A model generated the notes under the pieces. It ran no database searches and was not told the origin of the DNA. It saw only the letters and a program-made list of their open reading frames with translations. A program made the translations under genes and the position numbers. Of a DNA stretch of 6,443 nucleotides, positions 1 through 6,443 are shown piece by piece. The DNA lies in contig JBBSGP010000098.1 in the NCBI GenBank assembly GCA_038253885.1, positions 1-6,443 of the forward strand, given 5' to 3'. Position 1 is the stretch's first letter. The number at the start of each line of letters is the position of its first letter. Source of the stretch: JALZAQ01 sp038253885. Its GTDB lineage: Bacteria; Gemmatimonadota; Gemmatimonadetes; Gemmatimonadales; Gemmatimonadaceae.

Positions 1-2043
1 CTGCTCATGCCGCTGGCCACGTTCGCCCAACAGCCCCCCGCCGAGCGACGGTCCGACCGAATCGCGCTCGCTGACTATCTCGACTGGGAGGATGTGCAGG
101 ACCCGCGACTCTCACCGGACGGGAAGCAGGTGGTGTTCACCCGCCGCTGGGTGGACAAGCAGAATGACAAGTGGGAGTCATCGCTCTGGGTCATGAACGC
201 CGATGGCTCGCGCGCCCGTTTTCTTGTGAACGGCTCCAATCCCAGATGGTCCCCCGACGGAACGCGCATCGCGTACACGAACACGCCGCCGTCCGCGTCA
301 TCGTCCGCCGCCAACACGCCGACGGGAGAGAAGTCGCAGATTTTCGTCCGCTGGATGGACGCCGAGGGGTCCGTCACTCAGTTGACGCACCTCACCGAGA
401 ACCCGGCGAACATGGAGTGGTCTCCCGACGGGAAGTGGCTTGCCTTCACAATGCTCGTTCCAACCAGGAACGACTGGCGCATCGACATGCCCGCCGCTCC
501 CAAAGGAGCCAAGTGGACCGAGGCGCCGCGGATCGTGCAGCGGCTCAATTACCGTGCTGACCGGGAAGGCTTCATCGAGGACGGCAACACGCACGTGTTT
601 CTGCTTTCCGCCGACAACGGCGGCACCCCACGACAGCTCACGAGCGGGGCGTTCAATCACGGCGCGCCACGTTGGATGCCCGATGGAAAGTCGATCGTTT
701 TCAGCGGGCTTCGAGTGGCCGACGCGGAGTACAAGTGGCGTGAGTCGGACATCTATCGAGTCGATGTTGCCGACGGCGCGATCCATCAGCTGACGACGCG
801 GAAGGGGCCCGACACCCAGCCTACGCCCTCGCCCGATGGGAAGTGGATCGCCTACACGGGCTACGACTCGACGAGTGACACCTGGGTCGACGCGAAGCTG
901 AGTATCATGAGCGCCGACGGCAGTGGCCAGCGCGTCTTGCTGCCCCGGTGGGACCGGGCTCCGGCCAACCTTACCTGGGCGAAGGGCGGGAGCGCGATCT
1001 ATTTCGACGCGGAGACCGAAGGCTCGCGGAACCTTTTCGTCGCCACGCTGGGCGGGGTGGGGGACGTGCGGCCCGTGACATCCGGGAAGCAGGTGCTCAC
1101 GACGACCTCGATCGGCCCGAACGGGACGGTGGTCGGAGTGATGAGCACGGCGTCGCGCCCGAACGATGTCGTCGCCTTCAACCTGCGCCAGCCCGCGAAG
1201 ATCAACTGGCTCACGGCGGTCAATGAGGATGTGCTCACGGGGAAGACGCTCGCGACGACCGAGGAGATGTGGTACACGTCGAAGGATGGAATGAAGATCC
1301 AGGGCTGGATCGTCAAACCACCCGACTTCGATCCGAGCCGGAAGTACCCGCTGATGCTCGAGATCCATGGCGGCCCGCACGCCATGTACAACACGGGCTT
1401 CAACTTCGCTCGGCAGGATCACGCGTCGAATGGCTACGTCATGCTGTACACCAATCCGCGCGGCAGCACCGGTTACGGAAGCGCCTTCGGCAATGCGATC
1501 AAGAATGCCTATCCGGGTAAGGACTTCGATGACCTGATGACCGGTGTCGACACCGTGATCGGACGCGGCTACATCGATGCGAAGCAGCTGTTCGTCTACG
1601 GCTGCAGCGGCGGCGGCGTGCTGACGGCGTGGATCGTCGGACACACGAACCGGTTCGCGGCGGCGTCGTCGAACTGTCCCGTGATCAACTGGGTCAGCTT
1701 CGTCGGAACGACCGATGGCGCGAGCTGGTATTACAACTTCGAGAAGCTGCCGTGGGAGGATCCAGCCGAGCACCTGAGGCGCTCTCCGCTCATGTATGTC
1801 GGCAATGTGACGACCCCCACGATGTTGATGACCGGAGTGAACGACCTCCGTACACCGATGGAGCAGACGGAGCAGTTCTACCGCGCGCTCAAGCTGCGCC
1901 GGATCCCGACGGCGATGATTCGATTCAACGACGAGTGGCACGGCACCAGCTCCAAGCCGAGCAACTTCCTCCGCACGCAGCTCTACCTCAGGAGCTGGTT
2001 CCAGCGCTACGGCAGCCACGTCGACAAGGTGGCGGGGCAGTGA
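1..2043 (+). CDS. Exported S9-family serine peptidase (prolyl oligopeptidase / acylaminoacyl-peptidase type), 5' end outside window
   Basis: Serine peptidase expected to cleave short peptides outside the cytoplasm. Numbering below is from the Met at base 7. The N-terminal half is a TolB/PD40-like beta-propeller with 'SPDG'-type repeats near residues 32-47, 78-92, 135-149, 220-234 and 271-285, the fourth reading MPDG. The C-terminal alpha/beta-hydrolase domain spans about 419-672. It carries HGGP (454-457), NPRGSTGYG (483-491), nucleophile Ser534 in GCSGGG, Asp613 in GVNDLRTP and His645 in EWHG, so the triad looks complete and correctly spaced. Start choice: the frame is open to base 1 and reads LLMPLATFAQQ, which resembles the end of a signal peptide with cleavage after TFA. 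The true start is therefore probably upstream and the Met at base 7 internal. The only two cysteines are 533 and 557. The stop overlaps the next gene's start by four bases. The family call is firm; the exact substrate is not known. Confidence 0.95.
   Translation: MLMPLATFAQQPPAERRSDRIALADYLDWEDVQDPRLSPDGKQVVFTRRWVDKQNDKWESSLWVMNADGSRARFLVNGSNPRWSPDGTRIAYTNTPPSASSSAANTPTGEKSQIFVRWMDAEGSVTQLTHLTENPANMEWSPDGKWLAFTMLVPTRNDWRIDMPAAPKGAKWTEAPRIVQRLNYRADREGFIEDGNTHVFLLSADNGGTPRQLTSGAFNHGAPRWMPDGKSIVFSGLRVADAEYKWRESDIYRVDVADGAIHQLTTRKGPDTQPTPSPDGKWIAYTGYDSTSDTWVDAKLSIMSADGSGQRVLLPRWDRAPANLTWAKGGSAIYFDAETEGSRNLFVATLGGVGDVRPVTSGKQVLTTTSIGPNGTVVGVMSTASRPNDVVAFNLRQPAKINWLTAVNEDVLTGKTLATTEEMWYTSKDGMKIQGWIVKPPDFDPSRKYPLMLEIHGGPHAMYNTGFNFARQDHASNGYVMLYTNPRGSTGYGSAFGNAIKNAYPGKDFDDLMTGVDTVIGRGYIDAKQLFVYGCSGGGVLTAWIVGHTNRFAAASSNCPVINWVSFVGTTDGASWYYNFEKLPWEDPAEHLRRSPLMYVGNVTTPTMLMTGVNDLRTPMEQTEQFYRALKLRRIPTAMIRFNDEWHGTSSKPSNFLRTQLYLRSWFQRYGSHVDKVAGQ
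2026..2032 (+). promoter_or_regulatory. Shine-Dalgarno sequence for the Tat-exported propeller gene
   Basis: AAGGTGG, one mismatch from AAGGAGG, lies seven bases before the GTG at 2040, inside the last codons of the peptidase gene. It decides the start of the downstream gene: the same frame is open back to an ATG at 1629, but that stretch has no family resemblance and overlaps the peptidase. The stop and start share GTGA (2040-2043), which points to translational coupling. Confidence 0.7.
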
Positions 2044-4901
2044 CCGAGTTCTCACGGCGTGAGTTCCTGCGGCGCGCCGGCCAGGTTGGCGGCGCGCTCG
2101 TCGTCGTGGCGCCTTCGCTCAGCGTCTTCCTGCGAGCCACCGAGGCCGACGGAGCACCACTCACCGGTCACGTACCCGAGCCGGATCTCACGGCTCTCGC
2201 GTCCGGCCTGCGCTGGCGTCTGCTCGGGCCATTCCGCGGCGGGCGCACGGCGGCAGCGAGTGGGGTGGTCGGGCGGCCCCACGAGTTTTATTTCGGCGCC
2301 GTCAACGGCGGCGTCTGGAAGACGATCGACGCCGGTCGCGTGTGGACGCCCGTGTTCGACACGCAGCCAGTGGCGTCGATCGGCGCGCTCGCCACCGCTC
2401 CGAGCGCGCCAGACATCGTCTACGTCGGTAGCGGGGAGTCCACTCTGCGTGACTCGGTGGGCTACGGCAACGGGATGTACAAGTCTGTGGACGCGGGTAA
2501 GAGCTGGACTCACATCGGGCTCGCCGACACACAGCACATCGGAAAGATCGCGATCCATCCGCGAGATCCCGACGTCGTCTTCGTCGCCGCGATCGGGCAC
2601 CTCTATGCGCCAAATGCCGAGCGCGGTGTGTTTCGCACGACCGATGGTGGGCGGAGCTGGAAGAAGGTGCTCGACAAGGGGGAGAACGTGGGCGCCGTGG
2701 AGGTCGTGCTGGATCCGAGCGATCCCCGTGTCGTCTATGCGGGATTGTGGAATACACGCCGGCCGCCATGGTTCACCTATGCCCCGACGAACGGCCCGGG
2801 GGGCGGAATCTGGAAATCCACCGACGGCGGCGATACGTGGGCCCAGCTCACGGTTGGCCTGCCCAAGGAAGGGATCGGCCGGACGGGCATAGCCGTGGCG
2901 CCGAGCGATCCGCGGCGAGTGTACGCGGTGGTGGATTGCCTTCTGCCGGACCCGGCTGCAGCGCCTCCACCCTCCCCGCTGCGTCCGCCGGGCGTCGCCA
3001 CGGGACAACAGCCGCCTGTCGCTATGCTTGGCGGCTTCTTCCGCTCCGATGACGCGGGGGCAACGTGGACACGCCTATCCTCGGACCCAGCGCTCTGGTC
3101 GCGCGGTTGGTACTTCGAAAAGGTGACGGTCGATCCGAAAAATGCCGACGTGGTCTATGTCCCCAACGTCGCCGTGAACCGGTCGATGGACGGTGGCAAG
3201 AGCTGGATCGTACTGCGAGGCTCGCCGGGCGGCGACGACTACCACCAGGTGTGGATCGATCCGAGCGACACCGGCACGATGATCGTGGCGAGCGATCAGG
3301 GCGCCCTCATCACCCACAACGGCTCGTCGCCGGATCCGCGCGACGTCACATGGAGCTCGTGGCTCAACCAGCCGACGGCGCAGCTCTACCACATCTCGGT
3401 GGACTACCGTTTCCCGTACTGGGTTACCGGTGCGCAGCAGGACTCCGGTGCCATCGCGGTCCGATCACGTGGCAAGTTCGCCGAGATCTCGATGCGCGAT
3501 TGGGAGCCCATCGGCGCCGGCGGCGAGAGTGGCCTGACGGCAGGTGATCCGCTTCATCCCGGAATCATCTATGGCGAGATGGGTAACCGGCACGATCTCG
3601 AGACGAACATGCCTGTTCCCGGGACGACGGCGCCCACCGCACCGAGCGCATCGGAGCCGCTCCGCGCCGACTGGACTCAGCCGCTCGTCTTTTCCAGGGC
3701 TGACCCGCACGCGCTCTACTACGCGGCGCAGTTTCTTTTCCGAACGACCGACGGCGCGAAGACGTGGATACGCATCAGTCCTGATCTCACACGAACCGAC
3801 GCGGCGGTGCCAACCACTCTCGACGCGGCTGCGGCTGGGGCGACCGACCGCAACGGGAAGCGCGGCGTCATCTATGCGGTCGCGCCGTCACCGCTCAAGG
3901 CGTCGACGATCTGGATCGGCACCGACGATGGCCTCATCCATTTCACCGTCGACGACGGGAAGAGCTGGCGGAACCTGACGCCGGCCGCGATCTCGGCATG
4001 GAGCCGGGTGACGTCGATCGACGCGTCTCATTTCGACGCCGGCTCCGCATACGCGAGCGTCGACCGGCACCAGCTTCAGGACTTCGAGCCATACATCTAT
4101 CGCACGCGCGACATGGGGAGAAGCTGGCAGCCCATCATCCGGGGACTTCCCGCCGGCGTCTACGTCCATGTGGTGAAGGAGGATCCGCGGAGAAGGGGAT
4201 TGCTCGTCTGCGGCACCGAGCGGGGCGTGTTCGTCTCGATGAATGACGGCGACGATTGGCAGCCTCTCCAGCTGAATCTGCCGGTCACATCCGTGCGCGA
4301 CTTCGAGTTCTATGGGGATGACCTCATTGTGGGTACGCACGGCCGCGGCATCTGGGTGATCGATGACATCACTCCGCTCCATCAGATCGACGCCGCCGTA
4401 ATGGGTTCCGATGTCCATCTCTTCACGCCGGCCGCGGCAATCGACCACCTGCAGGGCGACGACAACGGTACGCCGTTCCAGCGCGACGAGGCGCAGGCGG
4501 AGAATCCTCCCGCCGGCGCGGTGATCGATTACTACCTCAGGAACAAGGTGAGTGGCCCCGTGACACTCGAGATCCTGGACGCGGGCGGACGGAGCGTCCA
4601 CCTGTTCTCGAGCGAGCGAGCGGCCGAGCCAGCCAGTCGCCGGCGCGGCCCTGCCGCGGGTCTCCCGCGCATCTCGCCGGTCTGGCAGACGGTGCCCCAA
4701 TTGCTCCCCACATCGGCAGGTTTGCACCGCGTGGTTTGGGATCCCGTCACGATTGAAGACCCTGAAGCGGCAGGTGCGCAGGGCCGCCCGCCATTGCGAC
4801 TCACTGGCAACTTTACCGCCCGGCTCACGGTCAGCGGAAAGAGCTACACGCAGCCGTTCGTGGTGAGGCCGGATCCGCGACGCGCGACTGGGCCGTCCTG
4901 A
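2040..4901 (+). CDS. Tat-exported Asp-box (WD40/YVTN/BNR-like, VPS10/sortilin-like) multi-blade propeller protein
   Basis: A 953-residue protein of the family often auto-labelled 'glycosyl hydrolase' or 'BNR repeat / sortilin N-terminal'; its true activity is unknown. The GTG start gives a clear Tat signal: SRREFLRRAG at residues 5-14, then a hydrophobic run to about 31. A family-typical RLLGPFRGGR follows at 60-69. Asp-box motifs ([S/T]-x-D-x-G-x-x-W) begin at residues 95, 149, 200, 260, 336, 382, 569, 636, 689 and 733; the last has Asn for Asp. Degenerate blades fill the gap at 390-568, and a closing blade lies at 751-780. That totals about fourteen blades, as in two tandem seven-bladed propellers. 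Residues about 800-947 look like an Ig-like beta domain ending in VRPDPR. A Pro/Ala-rich insert lies at about 301-328. The protein stops six residues after the DPR motif, whereas the related minus-strand gene continues for 167. It is coupled to the upstream peptidase. Fold assignment is good; a glycosidase role is unsupported. Confidence 0.9.
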   Translation: MTEFSRREFLRRAGQVGGALVVVAPSLSVFLRATEADGAPLTGHVPEPDLTALASGLRWRLLGPFRGGRTAAASGVVGRPHEFYFGAVNGGVWKTIDAGRVWTPVFDTQPVASIGALATAPSAPDIVYVGSGESTLRDSVGYGNGMYKSVDAGKSWTHIGLADTQHIGKIAIHPRDPDVVFVAAIGHLYAPNAERGVFRTTDGGRSWKKVLDKGENVGAVEVVLDPSDPRVVYAGLWNTRRPPWFTYAPTNGPGGGIWKSTDGGDTWAQLTVGLPKEGIGRTGIAVAPSDPRRVYAVVDCLLPDPAAAPPPSPLRPPGVATGQQPPVAMLGGFFRSDDAGATWTRLSSDPALWSRGWYFEKVTVDPKNADVVYVPNVAVNRSMDGGKSWIVLRGSPGGDDYHQVWIDPSDTGTMIVASDQGALITHNGSSPDPRDVTWSSWLNQPTAQLYHISVDYRFPYWVTGAQQDSGAIAVRSRGKFAEISMRDWEPIGAGGESGLTAGDPLHPGIIYGEMGNRHDLETNMPVPGTTAPTAPSASEPLRADWTQPLVFSRADPHALYYAAQFLFRTTDGAKTWIRISPDLTRTDAAVPTTLDAAAAGATDRNGKRGVIYAVAPSPLKASTIWIGTDDGLIHFTVDDGKSWRNLTPAAISAWSRVTSIDASHFDAGSAYASVDRHQLQDFEPYIYRTRDMGRSWQPIIRGLPAGVYVHVVKEDPRRRGLLVCGTERGVFVSMNDGDDWQPLQLNLPVTSVRDFEFYGDDLIVGTHGRGIWVIDDITPLHQIDAAVMGSDVHLFTPAAAIDHLQGDDNGTPFQRDEAQAENPPAGAVIDYYLRNKVSGPVTLEILDAGGRSVHLFSSERAAEPASRRRGPAAGLPRISPVWQTVPQLLPTSAGLHRVVWDPVTIEDPEAAGAQGRPPLRLTGNFTARLTVSGKSYTQPFVVRPDPRRATGPS

Positions 4902-4931
4902 CGGATCACCCTCGAACCAGGCATGCTCGCG

Positions 4932-4955
4932 GCGTCGGTCGCACAACGGCGACGC
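4932..4955. terminator. Possible bidirectional hairpin in the convergent gap
   Basis: The 67-base gap 4902-4968 lies between two converging stop codons and contains no gene. GCGTCG (4932-4937) and CGACGC (4950-4955) are inverted copies around a 12-base loop. A competing pairing, GTCGC (4938-4942) with GCGAC (4949-4953), overlaps them. There is no T-tract on either strand, so an intrinsic terminator is only a weak possibility, suggested mainly by position. Confidence 0.25.
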
Positions 4956-4968
4956 ACCGTCCTGCCAT

Positions 4969-5715
4969 TTACCTCAATTCGGCCTTCGCGAAGCTCGCGA
5001 GAATCTGTTCCTCCGACGGCGGTTGCAGGACGTTGCGCGCCGCAAACTCGTCAGCCTGCGGATAGCTCGTGCCCCGAATGAGCCGAGCGGCGTTGTCCAG
5101 ATCGTAGGCCGTATGCCTGAGCTGAACGGTGGGTCCGAGCAGGAGCCAATCCGCGCCCGGTTCCCCAAATGGCATTCCCACACTGCCCGCATTCACGACT
5201 CGGGTCCTTCCGATCATCCGGTCGAACTGCATATGGCTATGACCGCAGATCACGAGAGGTGCACCGGCGTTGTCGAAGATTGGGAGCAAGCGATCCTCAG
5301 CCGTCCGACGGGTGAATATCTCGGTGTCGCTGCGCGGGGTGGCGTGACAGAACAGCACGCCACCCTGTCCCGGCATCTCGACCCGAAGTGTTTTCGCCCA
5401 GCCGGCCAACGCGAGCTTGTGCTCCGGGAGCAGCTGCTGCGCCGTCCAGCGCATGGCTTCCCGAACCCGCGCCGGAAGCTTGTCGTGCTCTGCGCCCGCC
5501 CCTTCGGCGAGCACCGCGCGGTCACAATTACCCTGGACGAACTGGATCGGGATATCGAGATCGAGGAGCCGCTCGAGGGTCTCGCGTGGCATCGGGCCCA
5601 GAACCACATCGCCGCCGACAACAACCTGGTCCACGCCGTCATGCCGGATGTCGCGGAGCACGGCCTCCAGCGCGGGAAGGTTCCCGTGGATGTCATAGAG
5701 CGCAGCGATCCGCAC
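4969..5715 (-). CDS. Calcineurin-like metallophosphoesterase (YfcE / Metallophos_2 type)
   Basis: A 248-residue metal-dependent phosphoesterase of the calcineurin-like superfamily, a normal length for the small bacterial members. The motifs appear in order: D8-I-H10-G-N (first metal pair), GGD with Asp36 (bridging metal ligand), GNCD with Asn63, FCH with His124, GHSH with His159 and His161, and NAGSVG (175-180). All expected metal and phosphate ligands are present, so it should be active. There is no signal peptide or membrane segment, so it should be cytoplasmic. The substrate (nucleotide, phosphodiester or phosphoprotein) cannot be read from the sequence. The start is GTG at 5713-5715, because MRIAALYDIHGN is the usual beginning of the family and AGGA sits six bases upstream. 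The gene lies 31 bases downstream of the propeller gene on the same strand, so co-transcription is likely. Its stop faces the plus-strand propeller gene across 67 bases. Confidence 0.93.
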   Translation of the reverse strand: MRIAALYDIHGNLPALEAVLRDIRHDGVDQVVVGGDVVLGPMPRETLERLLDLDIPIQFVQGNCDRAVLAEGAGAEHDKLPARVREAMRWTAQQLLPEHKLALAGWAKTLRVEMPGQGGVLFCHATPRSDTEIFTRRTAEDRLLPIFDNAGAPLVICGHSHMQFDRMIGRTRVVNAGSVGMPFGEPGADWLLLGPTVQLRHTAYDLDNAARLIRGTSYPQADEFAARNVLQPPSEEQILASFAKAELR

Positions 5716-5721
5716 CGCCGA

Positions 5722-5725
5722 TCCT
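5722..5725 (-). promoter_or_regulatory. Shine-Dalgarno AGGA for the metallophosphoesterase
   Basis: On the minus strand, AGGA lies six bases before the GTG start at 5715, within the 31-base spacer after the propeller gene's stop. It supports GTG over any upstream in-frame start. The spacer shows no promoter or terminator, consistent with read-through from the upstream gene. Confidence 0.5.
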
Positions 5726-5746
5726 ATCGGTCGCGCGGGTTCTCGT

Positions 5747-6443
5747 TCATGAACAGCTCGGCAGCTTCAGCACTCCCGTCGGGATGGCCACCAACGTCCG
5801 GCCGCGTCCCTTCAGCACGATGTTGAAGGCCCCGAGCTCGGTTGTGCTGAGCCGCTCCCACGACCCCATCACCGTCTTCAGCTCCCGACAGCTGCTGGCG
5901 TACGCGGCAATCATCGCCGCCGTCGGGGCCATATCGCCCAGATCCTGCGCGTTCAGCTGGCCGACCAGAGCGTTGTTGATCGCGGTAAAGTTTGGGGCCG
6001 GCGTCTGTCCGCGTGTGGGCCGGCCGCGGCCAGCATCGAGCCCGACGACCGTGTCCAGCTGCGCCGCGAGCGCGCCAGCGCGGGTCGCCACCTCCGCCAT
6101 ATCTCGCTCTGATCCCGGCGGGATGGCGCCGCGCAATGCTGTCCGCAAAGCCACCGCCTGCTGTTGTCCCTCATATGATGCCCTGAGCCCTCCCACGATC
6201 TTCATCTGAAGGTCGTGCTGCGCCCGGAGGGCCGCCAGCGTAGCCGGCGAGCGTGGATCACCGCGGACCGTGACGGTGCGCGTGTAGGTCCGAACGTCGA
6301 CGGTCAGCTTGAGCGTGTACACACCGGGCAGCGCCAGTGGGCCCTCGGGCGAGGGCGGGGTGAGCCCGGGATTCGCGTTGATCTCGAACGTGTGCCGGAA
6401 GGCGAGGGGCGCGTCGTAGCGAAGATCCCAGTTGATCCGGTTC
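5747..6443 (-). CDS. C-terminal part of a second Asp-box (WD40/YVTN/BNR-like) propeller family protein, 5' end beyond the window
   Basis: The frame is open from the right edge to the TGA at 5747-5749, giving about 231 residues of a larger protein. From the edge it reads NRINWDLRYDAP, then a Pro-rich segment, LPGVYTLKLTVD and VRGDPR (the DPR at 6251-6259). This matches the end of the plus-strand propeller protein (HRVVWDP, FTARLTVSGKSYTQP, VRPDPR), so the two are the same family. After DPR come 167 more residues, rich in Ala, Leu and Gln. They include LRAQHDLQMKIV, NNALVGQLNAQD and MAPTAAMIAAYASSC and are probably a helical tail; such tails are common in this family. No Asp boxes are visible here; they should lie beyond the window. 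The GTG at 6322 encodes an internal Val of VYTLKLTV and is not a start. The protein is presumably exported like its relative, but its N-terminus cannot be seen. The gene is probably co-transcribed with the downstream phosphoesterase. Confidence 0.85.
   Translation of the reverse strand, partial: NRINWDLRYDAPLAFRHTFEINANPGLTPPSPEGPLALPGVYTLKLTVDVRTYTRTVTVRGDPRSPATLAALRAQHDLQMKIVGGLRASYEGQQQAVALRTALRGAIPPGSERDMAEVATRAGALAAQLDTVVGLDAGRGRPTRGQTPAPNFTAINNALVGQLNAQDLGDMAPTAAMIAAYASSCRELKTVMGSWERLSTTELGAFNIVLKGRGRTLVAIPTGVLKLPSCS

Noticed and set aside
7..9. ATG at base 7 as the true start of the peptidase
   Set aside because: The frame is open to base 1, and the sequence around this Met looks like the end of a signal peptide, too short to work from here. 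An upstream start is more likely, though it cannot be seen.
1629..2039. Upstream extension of the propeller gene to an ATG at 1629
   Set aside because: The added residues are an Arg-rich shadow of the peptidase's catalytic domain. The Tat signal, the Shine-Dalgarno sequence and the GTGA overlap all place the start at 2040.
298..2055. A 585-codon open frame on the minus strand across the peptidase gene
   Set aside because: It lies opposite a well-supported S9 peptidase, its product is rich in Arg, His and Val without recognisable motifs, and long antisense frames are expected in GC-rich coding DNA. The minus-strand frames at 2052-3008 and 3888-4946 are rejected for the same reason.
5724..5750. 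Eight-codon minus-strand ORF whose ATG overlaps the propeller stop (ATGA)
   Set aside because: It encodes only MNENPRDR, has no evident ribosome site of its own and no recognisable role; chance or at most a coupling element.
6320..6322. GTG at 6322 as the start of a separate 191-residue minus-strand gene
   Set aside because: The frame continues to the window edge with clear family sequence (NRINWDLRYDAP, LPGVYTLKLTV); this GTG is an internal Val codon.
1..6443. Defence, CRISPR, mobile or biosynthetic system
   Set aside because: No regularly spaced repeats, transposase, integrase, nuclease, helicase, tRNA or biosynthetic enzyme motifs were seen. The repeated elements present are protein-level Asp boxes and SPDG repeats inside genes.

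Overview
The window is GC-rich bacterial chromosome (roughly two thirds G+C by eye). It holds four protein genes or gene parts in two opposing two-gene blocks that meet tail to tail. No RNA gene, insertion sequence, CRISPR array, integrase or attachment site was seen. Exported S9 peptidases beside long Asp-box (BNR/VPS10-like) propeller proteins, with paralogues close by, are typical of Gemmatimonadota and some Acidobacteriota. That assignment is an inference from gene content and composition; no marker gene is present.

Layout. Plus strand, 1-2043: an S9-family serine peptidase whose 5' end lies outside the window; what remains of its start looks like the end of a Sec signal peptide. Plus strand, 2040-4901: a 953-residue protein with a twin-arginine (Tat) signal, about fourteen propeller blades and a short C-terminal beta domain. 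Its GTG start overlaps the peptidase stop by four bases, so the two are almost certainly co-translated. A 67-base convergent gap (4902-4968) follows. Minus strand, 4969-5715: a cytoplasmic calcineurin-like metallophosphoesterase with a complete set of metal-binding motifs. Minus strand, 5747-6443: the C-terminal end of a second protein of the same Asp-box family, continuing beyond the right edge.

How the genes may work together. The peptidase and the Tat-exported propeller should both act outside the cytoplasm, plausibly in peptide processing or binding; the ligand of the propeller is unknown. The phosphoesterase lies 31 bases downstream of the second propeller gene and is probably read from the same transcript, but it is cytoplasmic and its link to the exported proteins is unclear.

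The most notable points are: the truncated C-terminus of the first propeller protein relative to its neighbour; the fourteen-blade reading of its sequence; the two lone cysteines next to the peptidase active site; and different export routes for two translationally coupled genes. I see no defence, mobile or secondary-metabolite system. This looks like an ordinary metabolic or peptide-handling region with a few testable oddities.
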